Notes: generated from the letters alone by a model not told the origin. Positions 8,975-18,223 are shown, counted from the first letter of the stretch. The stretch is DNA of 64,000 bases from CAXNKH01 sp049296795 (GCA_049296795.1 JBAQTC010000036.1:1-64000); one strand, 5' to 3'. Numbers and translations are program-made.

Positions 8975-9757
8975 TTACATGTTCTGGTTCATGTATTTCA
9001 GCATGCCGTCGACCGCAGAAATGGCTTTGGAGTTGATCTCGTAAGCACGCTGGGTTTCGATCATGTTGACCATTTCTTCGACCACGTTGACGTTGGACGC
9101 TTCCAGCGTGCCTTGCATCAAGGTACCGGCTCCATTGAGGCCGGGTTGCAGCACCTGGGCTACACCGCTGGCAGGTGTTTCTTTCATCAAGTTTTGCCCC
9201 AGTGATTGCAAACCAGCCGGGTTTAAAAAGCGTGCCAGCTGGATTCGCCCCAGTACTTGCTGACCGCCGGTTGACAATTCCACCGAGACCGTCCCGTCGC
9301 GCCCGAAGGTGACGCTGGAGGCTGTGGGCGGAATGGTGATCGCGGGCTGCAGTGGGGCGCCGGCGGCGGTGACCAGTTGACCGGTGGCCGATACCTTGAA
9401 ATTGCCATCACGGGTGTAGGCCAGCGTACCGTTAGCTTGCAGGATCTGGAAATGACCATCACCCGATATGGCCAGATCCAGGGGATTTTGGCTGTTCACC
9501 ATATTGCCTTGAATCTGGAGTTTCTCAGTCGCAACGACCCGCACCCCGGTACCCAGCATCAAACCGGTCGGGGCCTGGGTGGTTGTTCCCGTCTGGCCGC
9601 CGGCTTGGCGTATGTTTTGGTACAACAGGTCTTCGAAGACGGCGCGGTCGCGCTTGAAACCCGTGGTGTTGACGTTGGCCAGGTTGTTCGAAATCACGTT
9701 CATGCGGGTCTGTTGCGCATCGAGGCCGGTTTTCGCGACCCACATTGAGGCATCCAT
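8975..9757 (-). CDS. flgG: Distal rod protein FlgG
   Basis: Distal rod subunit of 260 residues, the normal length. The N-terminal rod motif TRMNVISNNLANVNTTGFKRDRAVFEDL and the C-terminal coil VEEMVNMIETQRAYEINSKAI are both present, and the central LMLGTGVRV block is typical of FlgG rather than FlgF. It lies between flgF (46-base gap) and flgH. Confidence 0.96.
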   Translation of the reverse strand: MDASMWVAKTGLDAQQTRMNVISNNLANVNTTGFKRDRAVFEDLLYQNIRQAGGQTGTTTQAPTGLMLGTGVRVVATEKLQIQGNMVNSQNPLDLAISGDGHFQILQANGTLAYTRDGNFKVSATGQLVTAAGAPLQPAITIPPTASSVTFGRDGTVSVELSTGGQQVLGRIQLARFLNPAGLQSLGQNLMKETPASGVAQVLQPGLNGAGTLMQGTLEASNVNVVEEMVNMIETQRAYEINSKAISAVDGMLKYMNQNM

Positions 9758-9803
9758 AGTCAGCTCCTTTTAAATTTCAATTCAAGGCAAGGCGCGCTGG
9801 CGC

Positions 9804-10568
9804 TCAGCTGGACTTCATCATGGTTTCACCAGATTCGTCACAAGTCTTGCTTTCTTTAATCATGTTGATCTGCTGCTCAAAGGAGCGGCTTTGGTCCATC
9901 AGCTTGACCATCACTTCCAATGCGTTGACGTTGCTGCCCTCGAGAGCGCCAGCAGTTAATCCAGGCAGATGGGGCCCGGGCGCAATATCCTGACCGGCTG
10001 CTTCGCCTACCACTTGGTAGAGCCCGTCTTCACGGCGCTGCAGTTTGATTTGGCTGGCATCGCGCAACAGCAAATTACCCAACAGTACAGCTGGAACGAC
10101 TCCGACCTGGGCCGGGTCGTCGCCATAAACCGAGCCATCGGACTGGATGCTGATGCTGAGCCCGGGCGGGGCAGTGATGACGGCGCCACCTTGGCCACGC
10201 ACCGGGTGACCGCTGCCATTTTCCAGTGTGCCGGTGGCGTTCAGCCTTAAATCGCCGCGCCGGGTAAAAGCCAGCTGACCATCGGGCGCACTCACACCCA
10301 GCACGGTGCTGCCACTCAGAGCGATGTCGAGCTTGTTGCCGGTGGCCATCAGGCTGCCGGCTTTCATCGAGATGTAGTCCTGGGTGAAGGATTGCGGTTG
10401 CTGGCGGGTGGGCATGCCCGAGCCTTCAACGCTGATGGCTCGCACTGCTGCCTCAAAACTGCGTTTGAATCCAATGGTCGAGACATTGGCCAACTCATTG
10501 GTGGTCATTTGCCGCGCCACCCGCTGCTCGTTGATCGCAGCGACCGCATTAAAGGCTAGCCGATCCAT
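9804..10568 (-). CDS. flgF: Proximal rod protein FlgF
   Basis: Rod protein of 254 residues. The N-terminus (MDRLAFNAVAAINEQRVARQ) and the TNELANVSTIGFKRSFEAA motif mark the rod/hook family. The C-terminal LEVMVKLMDQSRSFEQQINMIK is the matching coil. Position between flgE and flgG supports FlgF. Confidence 0.93.
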   Translation of the reverse strand: MDRLAFNAVAAINEQRVARQMTTNELANVSTIGFKRSFEAAVRAISVEGSGMPTRQQPQSFTQDYISMKAGSLMATGNKLDIALSGSTVLGVSAPDGQLAFTRRGDLRLNATGTLENGSGHPVRGQGGAVITAPPGLSISIQSDGSVYGDDPAQVGVVPAVLLGNLLLRDASQIKLQRREDGLYQVVGEAAGQDIAPGPHLPGLTAGALEGSNVNALEVMVKLMDQSRSFEQQINMIKESKTCDESGETMMKSS

Positions 10569-10581
10569 GGTTCAAACTTCC

Positions 10582-13500
10582 TTATGAACGCAGGTTGATG
10601 ATGGCTGAGGTCATGGTCGAGCTGGTCTCGATCGCTTTCGCGTTGGCCTGGAAATTCCGTTGGGCGGTGATCAGGTCCACCAGTTCTTGGGTCAAGTCAA
10701 CGTTGGCGCGTTCGGTGGCACCTGCGCGCAAGGTGCCAAAGCCGGCGCTACCGGCGGTACCAAGCAAGGGTTTCCCTGAAGCAGCCGAGGCCAAGAAGCT
10801 GGAGTCACCAATCTGGCGCAGACCGGCCGGGCTGGAGAAGTTGGTGAGCAAAATCTTGGCCAGCGATTTTTGCGTGCCGTTGGAGAAAGAAGCGCTGACC
10901 AGACCATCGTTACCAATCGTGACACCGACCAAGGAACCTTCAGGCGCGCCGTCTTGCGATTGCGACAGCACGGCGAAAGGCGAGGTGTACTGGGTCGAAG
11001 CGGCGTAGTCCACGTTAATCGTCAAAGCACCTTTACCACCCGCCAGATAAACGGTTTCGAGCTGGGTGCCCTGGAGCGGGGAAAACAACTTACCCGCCGT
11101 GTTAAAGGTCAACTCGCCTTTGTCCAGGTAAATCGGTGACCAGGCCGGTAAGCCGGTGTAGCCGTCGCCATTGGTGGTCTCTTTGCCGTCTTTGTCAATG
11201 TACTTGGGTTGCAAAGCGCCACTGACAAGGTCTTTGTGCTGGGCCGGTTTGATCCAGCTCGAGGTCGTGCCGCGACCGGCCTCGACCTGGTCCAGGCCCC
11301 AGTTGCTGCTGCCCGAGATTTTGATGAAGGAATCGGAACCGGTGGTACCGGTGGTGAACTTGAAGTTGTTGTTGGCGTAGTCGAAGCTCACTTTCACCCC
11401 GTTGATGGTCGAGGGGGCATCACCGTCTTCGCTGGCCAAGGCGTTGATGCCTTTTTGCAACTCGCGCATGAAAGACTCGAGCGAATAGGTTGGGCTCGGC
11501 GGAATCACCACGGTACCCTTGATGCCGTCCACCGTCACCACAAAGGCGTTGTTGGTGGAGTCGACGGCAAAGTTATTGGCCACGTTGACGGTGGGCGGTT
11601 TGCCAATCGCCACGGCTGGGCCAGAGGAAATACCACGGGTCGCGACACTGGACTTGGCCACACTGGCAGCTGTCAAACCCATCAGGGAAATGCCGGACGC
11701 TGAAACAGCGGAGATCGAGATCGCTGAACCGTCACCGGTGCTGCCCGAGTTGACCGTGAAGGATTTGCTGACCGCGTCGTACTTGACCTGTATGCCGTAA
11801 CGTTGATCGGTAATCGAGCGCAGTGGGTTCTTGTTGTTGGGCAGCATTTTGACGCCCGACAGGCCGTCGGTTCCCAGCGTCACAGGAATGGTGGTTAAGC
11901 CCAGAATGGCATTGGGTGAGCTGCCCGAGGCCAGGGTGATGGTGTTGGCGCCAGCATTGGTGCTGTCGGTGATCTTGAAACTCTGGCTGTTGTAGTCGTA
12001 AGTCACCGTCATGGGCGAGCTGGCCAGACCGGCACTCAGTACGCTGCTGGCACCGGTGGTGATGCCGTTCACCGTAGCGGAGGCCACCAGGGTGGGCGAG
12101 ACTCCGGCACTGGTGCCGGTAATCAGGCCCGCATTGATGTCGTTGAGCACCACACCGGCTGCGGCAGCGACGCCACCGGTGAGTGTGGGCGTGTATGACG
12201 ACCGGGTTGCTGCAGCCTGGTTGAAGACCAGGATCAGCTTGGTATTGTCAGTGGGATCAATTTGAATATCAGCAATGCCAGCGGTGACGGCTGCCGCGCC
12301 GGCCAAGACGGCCACTTTATTTTGTACGATCAAGGTGGCGGTCTGAGCGGGTGTGTTGCCGGCGGCAGAACCCGTGACGGCCACACCCATGAAGCTGCTT
12401 GCCGCGGTGGCGGTACCCGACAGTGCCACCCTATGCTTGGGGAATTGATGATAGGTCAGGATCACTGAAGTACCGTCAGAGCCGAGCGTGATGTCTTCGA
12501 GACCCGTCGGGGGAGTGGCCGCTGCACTGGCCGTAATGAAAGCGGCTTTGTCAGCCACAATGCGCGCTGCAGTGACGGCGGCTGTGTCGCCGGTGGCAGA
12601 TGAAGCAATGCCGCGACTTAGGAAGCTCGCCGGACCTGCTGACGTGACTGTGCCGGAGATGGTCACCGATTGGCGCGCATGACCGCCCAACACCGAGTTG
12701 TTGACCTGGGTCTGCAGAATTTTGGTCAGCTCTTCGACCGTGACGTTGCTCTCATCGGCAAAACCCGAGAGGGTGATTTCGGTCTTGATCGGGGCCCCAT
12801 TTTGAATCCGTGAATCTGTCAGGGTAAAGACCTTGTCGGGATTGGTGCCGGAGGCTGACGACGTGAAGTTGAAAGTCGATTCGTCACCAAATTTGCGATT
12901 CAAGAATTTAGTCACTTCGTTGGCCAGGGCAGAGCCGGTCAGCACCGTAGTGGAGTTTTTCAGGTGGCTCAGGTCAACTGTCACGGGGGCCGTCGAGCCG
13001 TCAATGTTGACTGTGAAAAGATTGCTCAGGTCGATCGGTGTCGGCAGGCTTTTCAGACCATTGAAGGTATTTGCACCACCCGATAAATCCACGGTTGAAC
13101 CCAGTCCGGTGATGCCGGCGGGGATCGAGGTGCGCTTGTCGGTCAACTCGTCGAGCGAAATCAGCTGGGTCTTGGCCGTGGTGAGCTCGTCTTTAACTTC
13201 TTTGTAGGATTTGATCTGACCGTACTGGTTGACGTATTGCAAATCGCCATTGATGTCGGTGGACTGGGCCAGGGCGGCCGAAACCTGGTCTTCGCCCACG
13301 AACACATGGGTTTGCCACTTGTTGTAAGGACTGGTCTGGTTGGCGTTTTGGGTTTTGACGTAGTAAATGGTGGCCAGGTAACCGTTGCCCCCATTGTCAT
13401 ACACGGTAAACGCGGTAGATTTGTTGAAGCTCGCCGGGTTGGTTCGGCTAAAGGTCTCCGTGATGACCGTGGCGTCGGCCGGGAAGTTCAGGCCGAGTGA

Positions 13501-13977
13501 GACTTCAGACGTTTGCTTGGCCTCGCCCGAGGTTTTTTGCGGAATAGTTAAGACCACTCGGTCGTTCACGTTGGCGCTGCCGGTCGAGTCCACGGTCGCA
13601 GCCATCAAGCGCTGACCGGCTGAGTTGACCACGTTGAACTGCTCGTTCAGAACAAAAGAGCCATTGCGGGTGTAGGTATCGGTCAAACCGTCGGCTGAAC
13701 GCAGTGGGAAGAAGCCGTCACCGGTAATGGCCAAGTCCAGGGCGTTCGACGAGAAAGAAATATTGCCTTGACTGAACTCTTGGCTCACCTGTTTGAGTGA
13801 GACGCCCTGGCCAACGGTACTGGAGGCTTTTTGCAGGGGCGAGGTGGCAAAAATGTCGCCGAAGTCAGCCCTTGAACGCTTGAAACCGGTGGTGCCGACG
13901 TTGGAGATATTGTTGGCGGTAACGCCCAGCATGGCGGTGGCGGCATTCAGTCCAGTGAGCGAGGTATAGAAAGACAT
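10582..13977 (-). CDS. flgE: Flagellar hook protein FlgE, giant form
   Basis: Hook subunit. The N-terminus (MSFYTSLTGLNAATAMLGVTANNISNVGTTGFKRSRADFGDIF, positions 1-43) and the C-terminus (NVDLTQELVDLITAQRNFQANAKAIE) are textbook FlgE. The protein has 1131 residues against a usual 400-450. About 650-700 extra residues sit in the surface-exposed middle. Within them residues about 442-600 contain two diverged copies of a segment of roughly 78 residues. The frame is continuous with no internal stop, and base use looks like that of the neighbours. The extra mass probably forms an outer D2/D3 sheath on the hook; that is inference. Confidence 0.93.
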   Translation of the reverse strand: MSFYTSLTGLNAATAMLGVTANNISNVGTTGFKRSRADFGDIFATSPLQKASSTVGQGVSLKQVSQEFSQGNISFSSNALDLAITGDGFFPLRSADGLTDTYTRNGSFVLNEQFNVVNSAGQRLMAATVDSTGSANVNDRVVLTIPQKTSGEAKQTSEVSLGLNFPADATVITETFSRTNPASFNKSTAFTVYDNGGNGYLATIYYVKTQNANQTSPYNKWQTHVFVGEDQVSAALAQSTDINGDLQYVNQYGQIKSYKEVKDELTTAKTQLISLDELTDKRTSIPAGITGLGSTVDLSGGANTFNGLKSLPTPIDLSNLFTVNIDGSTAPVTVDLSHLKNSTTVLTGSALANEVTKFLNRKFGDESTFNFTSSASGTNPDKVFTLTDSRIQNGAPIKTEITLSGFADESNVTVEELTKILQTQVNNSVLGGHARQSVTISGTVTSAGPASFLSRGIASSATGDTAAVTAARIVADKAAFITASAAATPPTGLEDITLGSDGTSVILTYHQFPKHRVALSGTATAASSFMGVAVTGSAAGNTPAQTATLIVQNKVAVLAGAAAVTAGIADIQIDPTDNTKLILVFNQAAATRSSYTPTLTGGVAAAAGVVLNDINAGLITGTSAGVSPTLVASATVNGITTGASSVLSAGLASSPMTVTYDYNSQSFKITDSTNAGANTITLASGSSPNAILGLTTIPVTLGTDGLSGVKMLPNNKNPLRSITDQRYGIQVKYDAVSKSFTVNSGSTGDGSAISISAVSASGISLMGLTAASVAKSSVATRGISSGPAVAIGKPPTVNVANNFAVDSTNNAFVVTVDGIKGTVVIPPSPTYSLESFMRELQKGINALASEDGDAPSTINGVKVSFDYANNNFKFTTGTTGSDSFIKISGSSNWGLDQVEAGRGTTSSWIKPAQHKDLVSGALQPKYIDKDGKETTNGDGYTGLPAWSPIYLDKGELTFNTAGKLFSPLQGTQLETVYLAGGKGALTINVDYAASTQYTSPFAVLSQSQDGAPEGSLVGVTIGNDGLVSASFSNGTQKSLAKILLTNFSSPAGLRQIGDSSFLASAASGKPLLGTAGSAGFGTLRAGATERANVDLTQELVDLITAQRNFQANAKAIETSSTMTSAIINLRS
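12178..12650 (-). repeat. Diverged tandem duplication inside flgE
   Basis: The encoded protein carries two successive segments of about 78 residues with a shared plan. Each has an opening with SFLSRG or SFMGVAV, a helix with ARIVADKAAFITA or ATLIVQNKVAVLAGA, then LEDITLGSDGTSVIL or IADIQIDPTDNTKLIL, and a closing GTA or GG. The match is by eye at protein level; DNA identity is low. Confidence 0.6.
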
Positions 13978-14052
13978 GGTTGGATACTCCGGGTGTTGCT
14001 AGGGGGGCGATTGGGTTAAAGATGGCGAAAGGATGACGGGTTGGCGCTGGGC

Positions 14053-14775
14053 TTAGCCGTCGATTCGGTTGACTTCGGATAACTTGACGGTCTTGCCGCC
14101 TTGAATTTGCAGCAGCATGGATTTGTCAGCTTGTTGGCTAACGCCAATGACTGAGGCCATGGTGCTGACTTTGGGGTTGCTGGTTTTTCCTTGAATCACG
14201 GCGGTAGCCACAAACCGGTAGCTGCCATCGGGCAGGGGGGCGCCGGCGTCGTTGACGCCGTCCCAGGCCCAGGTCATGTCACCGGCAGTTTGGGCCCCCA
14301 GGATTTGGGTGTTGACCAACATACCTTTGTCGTCGAACACCTGGAACTGGATGCCCTGGGCACCGATGGGCAGGCTGACAATGCCTTGAATCGGCTGGCC
14401 GCCAACGAGTTGAGCCGGCGCATCAGCGACCGACACTTTTTTGCCGATTAAGTTGGCACTGGCGGTGATTTGGTTGCTCGACATGCTGGCCACAAAATCG
14501 GTCAGCGTGCTCGACATATTGGTGGTGGCCTCTAACTGAGAGAACTGGGCCAGCTGCGCCACAAAGGCTTCGTTTTTGACCGGGTCAAGCGGGTCCTGAT
14601 TTTTCAGCTGGGTGGTGAACAGGGTCAAAAAGTCTTTCTGACCCATCCCGCTTTTCGCATTCGCCGTCAGTGCCGCTTCGGCCGCACCAGCGGTCGTCTT
14701 GATGCTGGAGGGAACGGCCGAAGCCCAGGCGCTGTCGGTCTGACTATTGGAGGACAGGAGGTTGATGTTGGGCAT
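14053..14775 (-). CDS. flgD: Hook cap / assembly protein FlgD
   Basis: Scaffold for hook polymerisation, 240 residues. The conserved N-terminal stretch MGQKDFLTLFTTQLKNQDPL followed by NEAFVAQLAQFSQLEATTNM is diagnostic. The C-terminal part has the FlgD Ig/Tudor-like core with WAWDGVNDAGAPLPDGSYRF. It is separated from flgE by 75 bases. Confidence 0.95.
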   Translation of the reverse strand: MPNINLLSSNSQTDSAWASAVPSSIKTTAGAAEAALTANAKSGMGQKDFLTLFTTQLKNQDPLDPVKNEAFVAQLAQFSQLEATTNMSSTLTDFVASMSSNQITASANLIGKKVSVADAPAQLVGGQPIQGIVSLPIGAQGIQFQVFDDKGMLVNTQILGAQTAGDMTWAWDGVNDAGAPLPDGSYRFVATAVIQGKTSNPKVSTMASVIGVSQQADKSMLLQIQGGKTVKLSEVNRIDG

Positions 14776-14797
14776 GGGGATCCTTACGCTTTAGCGT

Positions 14798-15223
14798 TTA
14801 GCTTTTGATGATGTCCAACGTACGCATCATCAGTTGGCGCGCGGTGTTGACGACTTCAACATTGTTTTGGTAGGAGCGCGCGGCGGCCATCATTTCAACC
14901 ATCTCGGTCATTTCATTGACGTTGGCCAAATAGACGTAACCGTCTTGGTCGGCCGAGGGATTGCCGGGGTCTGACATGCGGGCAATCGGTTTGGGGTCGT
15001 CGCTGATGCCGCTGATCCGAACGCCGCCCTGGTTGCTCAAGCTGTTCTTGCCGACCTGTTGATCCATGATGGTTTTGAATGTCATGCGCTTGGCCCGGAA
15101 AGCATCTTTTTCCGTGCTAGCGACCGCCCCGGCGTTGGCCAGGTTGGAGGCGGTGGCATTCATCCTGGCGGTTTGCGCATTGAGCGCCGAACCAGCGATG
15201 CCGAACAGGTTGTCGAGTGCCAT
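14798..15223 (-). CDS. flgC: Proximal rod protein FlgC
   Basis: A 141-residue rod protein with the paired motifs NAQTARMNATASNLANAGAV and VNEMTEMVEMMAAARSYQNNVEVVNT. Length is normal. It starts three bases after the flgB stop. Confidence 0.95.
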   Translation of the reverse strand: MALDNLFGIAGSALNAQTARMNATASNLANAGAVASTEKDAFRAKRMTFKTIMDQQVGKNSLSNQGGVRISGISDDPKPIARMSDPGNPSADQDGYVYLANVNEMTEMVEMMAAARSYQNNVEVVNTARQLMMRTLDIIKS

Positions 15224-15226
15224 GGT

Positions 15227-15610
15227 TTAGTCTCCCCGCAGCGCTTTGCGGATACCGCTGATGCGGTTTTCCAAAATACTCAAGGTGGTTTGGTATTCGG
15301 CGGCATATTGACCAAACTTGGCCTGCTCGACCGGCAATTCAACAGTATTGCCGTCAAAGGCCACGTTAAAGGGGACACGGTATTTCAGCCCGCTGGCGCC
15401 GTTCTCGTCACCTTGGGCAATGTGCAAGCCATGGGTGGTCTGGATAGCATGGTCCTGGGTGTTCTTGAGCACTTGCTTGAAATCAATATCCTGGGCTTTG
15501 AAGTTCGGCGTGTCGGCATTGGCAATGTTGCGCGACAGGATCTCCATCCGCTGACTGCGGACGCCCAGTGCTTTTTCGTGCACGCTGAATGCTTTATCGA
15601 TCATGTTCAT
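15227..15610 (-). CDS. flgB: Proximal rod protein FlgB
   Basis: A 127-residue rod protein and first gene of the flgBCDEFGHIJKL operon. Motifs are RMEILSRNIANADTPNFKAQDIDF near the N-terminus and a C-terminal coil ending in LENRISGIRKALRGD. The sigma54 site at 15692-15708 lies about 80 bases upstream, giving a leader of roughly 70 bases. Confidence 0.95.
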   Translation of the reverse strand: MNMIDKAFSVHEKALGVRSQRMEILSRNIANADTPNFKAQDIDFKQVLKNTQDHAIQTTHGLHIAQGDENGASGLKYRVPFNVAFDGNTVELPVEQAKFGQYAAEYQTTLSILENRISGIRKALRGD

Positions 15611-15691
15611 GCCAATGACTCCAATGCGCTCAAGTTATCTGCCGATATGCCGACACTGTGAGGTGTGACCCACGGTCCTTTTTCTAAGTTG

Positions 15692-15708
15692 TGCAAATTG
15701 CGTGCCAA
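15692..15708 (-). promoter_or_regulatory. Sigma54 promoter of the flgB operon
   Basis: On the minus strand TTGGCACG-CAAT-TTGCA matches the sigma54 -24/-12 consensus at every key base, with exactly ten bases between the GG (15706-15705) and GC (15694-15693). It implies control by a sigma54 activator such as the one encoded at 29387-30541. Confidence 0.88.
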
Positions 15709-15829
15709 GCAAAATTGCCGCTTTGAAATTGCATTTCCCCCATGGGCGGGCGTTTGCATGGCAATGGCCGGCGGACTGCGCCGCGCCAAGCGGCAAAGAA
15801 TTGCCGCTTGGTCATGTCGCTTTCCCGTG

Positions 15830-16882
15830 TCATCGAGGTGTTGGGTTCTCGCCATGGTGTTGCGCCGTTTGCAGTGAGGGCCGCAAGACCGCAGGCAACC
15901 AAGAGGCCAAACGGTCGGTGGCGTTTTGCAGCAGACCTTGGCGAATCGAGGCACGGGTGATGGGGGCGTCGGTGTTGCTGTCGGTATGGAGTAGTCGAGC
16001 CTGTTTGCCCTGGATGTTCAGCGGTGTCGTGCTCCGTGCTTCACTGCGCGAGGCCGGGTTGAGCACGGACAGGTAGAGATCTTCTAGGCCGGCAGGGCCC
16101 TGGTTTTTCAAGCCAACGTCGGCAAAGTACTTATCTACCAAGTTGAGTTGCTGGTGCACACTCAAATCCAGAATGGCGCGTGGGTTGGCGCTGTAACCGG
16201 CGGAGGCCGCGCCGCGAGCCGGACCGTCGCAAAACTGGATGATGCCGTGACAGCGCTGGTTGCTCGCGCGTGGATTCATGCCATCGCTTTCCATCAAAGT
16301 CATACGGGCAAAGTCATCGGGCGCAAAGCCGTGACTCTTGGCCATTTGTAAAATTTTGGTGTAGACCGGAACTTTCTCGGCGGGCGGAATAAAGCCTTTG
16401 GCAACGGCGCGCTCCAGGGTTTTCTCCAAGACCGGGTTGGCACTGCCGAGAAGCGGGGCTGTCAGTGAGGCCCTGGGCAAGTTGGCAGCCATCAGGGCAG
16501 AGCGCTGGACCAAGGACAGGGCGGCGGGAACCGCGCTGCTTTGAAGCGAAGGCCATTCGCGCTGTAACGACGAGACATCAATGTGTTGCCCGGTATGGAT
16601 CAAGTCGGGATTGCTGATCTGGTTGGCGCTGGCCAGTTGTTGGGCCAGTCGCAGCTCCTGGGGATTGCTTAATTTGAGGCCTTGGGCCTGGGCTTGGTTG
16701 CGCACAATGCCAATCAAGGTATCGCCATGGGCAATTTTCAGCGTGGCGCTGGCTGCGGGCTGGAGTTGGCGCAAAGCTTGGGAGAAATCGGGATGGGCCC
16801 CAGCCGCGCTGGAACGCAGTCGTTGGGTCGTCGCTCGGAGTGCGGCGGTCGGCGCGCTGTTCAGCGTCTCGGGGATCAGCAT
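15830..16882 (-). CDS. LysM and lytic transglycosylase-like protein, probable flagellar peptidoglycan hydrolase
   Basis: A 350-residue protein. A LysM-type module spans about residues 48-105 (LKIAHGDTLIGIVRNQAQ to LIHTGQHIDV). A lysozyme-fold SLT-like domain follows at about 150-265; it shows the catalytic-glutamate pattern MESDGMNPRASN followed by GIIQFCDG, matching ES..NP.A.S....G..Q of lytic transglycosylases. There is no signal peptide, so export through the flagellar type III apparatus, as for FlgJ, is likely. The gene is upstream of and co-directional with flgB. It starts at ATG 16882 with GGAG six bases before, and has its own sigma54 site at 16980-16995. It probably supplies the muramidase activity missing from FlgJ; that role is inferred. 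Confidence 0.75.
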   Translation of the reverse strand: MLIPETLNSAPTAALRATTQRLRSSAAGAHPDFSQALRQLQPAASATLKIAHGDTLIGIVRNQAQAQGLKLSNPQELRLAQQLASANQISNPDLIHTGQHIDVSSLQREWPSLQSSAVPAALSLVQRSALMAANLPRASLTAPLLGSANPVLEKTLERAVAKGFIPPAEKVPVYTKILQMAKSHGFAPDDFARMTLMESDGMNPRASNQRCHGIIQFCDGPARGAASAGYSANPRAILDLSVHQQLNLVDKYFADVGLKNQGPAGLEDLYLSVLNPASRSEARSTTPLNIQGKQARLLHTDSNTDAPITRASIRQGLLQNATDRLASWLPAVLRPSLQTAQHHGENPTPR

Positions 16883-16905
16883 GGTCGCTCCAGTTCAAAA
16901 ATAAG

Positions 16906-16920
16906 TGGCACTGTTCTTGC
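16906..16920 (+). promoter_or_regulatory. Sigma54 promoter of flgA
   Basis: Plus strand TGGCACT-GTTC-TTGC with exactly ten bases between GG (16907-16908) and GC (16919-16920). It lies about 60 bases before the flgA ATG and faces away from the site at 16980-16995. Confidence 0.8.
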
Positions 16921-16978
16921 GCGTATCTGCTTGGTCTGTGGTTTTGGTGTCATTTTTTCAACACTTCTGCGCCTGTTT

Positions 16979-17803
16979 ATGCAATTGCTGTGCCACTTGG
17001 TTGGTGTTTGGTGTCGGTCTGGTCTGGGATCTCGCAGCGCCGGACTGCTCCTGCCTGGCGTGCTGACGGGGTCGCTGATGCTTGGGCTGCCGGCCCAGGC
17101 GCAAGCTCAGCCCGGTCAGACCAAGTTGTTGAACGAAGTCAGTCTCTGGGTCCAACAGACTCAGCAGCTCAAACCTGAACAGTTCAGTTTTGCCCCGATG
17201 GACAGCCGTGTGCAATTGCAAAGTTGTGACCGGGCTTTGCTGATGGATCTGCCCTTTGCATCACGCGAAACAGTGCGAGTCCGTTGTTTGGGGCCCGCCA
17301 GTTGGCAGCTCTATTTGCGGCTGGTGTACAGCCCAGGTTTCAACCCGGTCCTTCATTCGGGACTCGCGCCCGTGACCACCAGTCCGGGCACCAGTTCTGC
17401 CCAGAGCACGGCCCAAAGCGTGCGCAAAGTGGTGGTGGGAAAGTTCTTGTTGCGGGCGGGAACGATGCTGAGTCCCGATCTGTTGACGGAAGTTGAACAT
17501 TCGGTTCAAGGTCTTGATAGCCAGGCCGTGAGCTCGGTGAAGGATCTGGACCATGGCGAAATGGTGCGTGACGTGCCCGCTGGCGTTCCCTTGCGCAGCC
17601 ATGATGTGCGCCGTGCGGTGCTGGTCAAGCACGGACAGACGGTTCTGTTGAGCGTGGGCGAAGCGGGTGGTTATGCCATCACCGCTCGGGTTGAGGCTCT
17701 GCAAGATGGCAGAATGGGCGAACAGGTGCGCTTAAAAAATCCGGAATCGGGTCGATTCCTGAGTGGTATCGTGACCGGACCGAACGCGGCGCGTGGCTTG
17801 TGA
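16979..17803 (+). CDS. flgA: P-ring assembly chaperone FlgA
   Basis: Periplasmic chaperone for FlgI, about 274 residues from ATG 16979. A long signal peptide ends near LPAQAQA. The body has RVQLQSCDRALLMDLPFA with the conserved cysteine, then VRVRCLGPASWQLYL. The C-terminal SAF-type domain runs from VVVGKFLLRAGTMLSPDLL to QVRLKNPESGRFLSGIV. The frame stays open upstream to 16682, but that part overlaps the opposite-strand LysM gene and the sigma54 site, so the shorter start is preferred. No clear ribosome site was seen before it. Confidence 0.9.
   Translation: MQLLCHLVGVWCRSGLGSRSAGLLLPGVLTGSLMLGLPAQAQAQPGQTKLLNEVSLWVQQTQQLKPEQFSFAPMDSRVQLQSCDRALLMDLPFASRETVRVRCLGPASWQLYLRLVYSPGFNPVLHSGLAPVTTSPGTSSAQSTAQSVRKVVVGKFLLRAGTMLSPDLLTEVEHSVQGLDSQAVSSVKDLDHGEMVRDVPAGVPLRSHDVRRAVLVKHGQTVLLSVGEAGGYAITARVEALQDGRMGEQVRLKNPESGRFLSGIVTGPNAARGL
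16980..16995 (-). promoter_or_regulatory. Sigma54 promoter of the LysM/transglycosylase gene
   Basis: Minus strand TGGCAC-AGCAA-TTGCA with ten bases between GG and GC. The -12 element is complementary to the flgA start codon (16979-16981), so this promoter lies inside the first flgA codons. The predicted leader to ATG 16882 is about 85 bases. Confidence 0.75.
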
Positions 17804-17822
17804 AAATAGTTTTAAAAAAACC

Positions 17823-17849
17823 TCAAGTTTGTTGCCCTAGTGTCGATTT
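17823..17849 (+). promoter_or_regulatory. Sigma28 (FliA) promoter of flgMN
   Basis: Plus strand TCAAGTTT, 11 bases, GTCGATTT. It lies in the flgA-flgM gap about 50 bases before the flgM ATG. This would give the usual FliA-FlgM autoregulatory loop. Confidence 0.68.
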
Positions 17850-17899
17850 ATCTCAGGACGAACCCCAATTGCTATCCAAGTTAATAAAGTGAGCCCACC

Positions 17900-18223
17900 A
17901 TGACCGACGCTATTTCCAACACGTCTCGACTGGGACAGATTGATTCCCCCTCCCGTAAACTTTCGGAAAAGGGGGCTAAACCCGATGCCGTGGTGTCGGC
18001 CACCGGATCTGAGTCTGAAATTGCCGCTCGCAAAGCAGATGCTGCCCAAGACAGCGCAAGTGTTGGTTTTCTTGAGGTGCAACAGCGCCTGAAACAAGAA
18101 CCTGAATTTGATCGGGCCAAGGTTGACGCGATCAAGCAGGCGATCCAAAACGGGCAATACCCCTTGAACCCACGACGCATCGCTGAAAGCTTTGTTGCGC
18201 TGGAACAATTAATCAGCGATTGA
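17900..18223 (+). CDS. flgM: Anti-sigma28 factor FlgM
   Basis: A 107-residue FlgM that holds FliA inactive until it is secreted through the finished hook. The N-terminal half is disordered-looking. The C-terminal FliA-binding helices are recognisable in FDRAKVDAIKQAIQNGQYPLNPRRIAESF. It pairs with flgN eight bases downstream and with fliA at 44950. Confidence 0.93.
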   Translation: MTDAISNTSRLGQIDSPSRKLSEKGAKPDAVVSATGSESEIAARKADAAQDSASVGFLEVQQRLKQEPEFDRAKVDAIKQAIQNGQYPLNPRRIAESFVALEQLISD

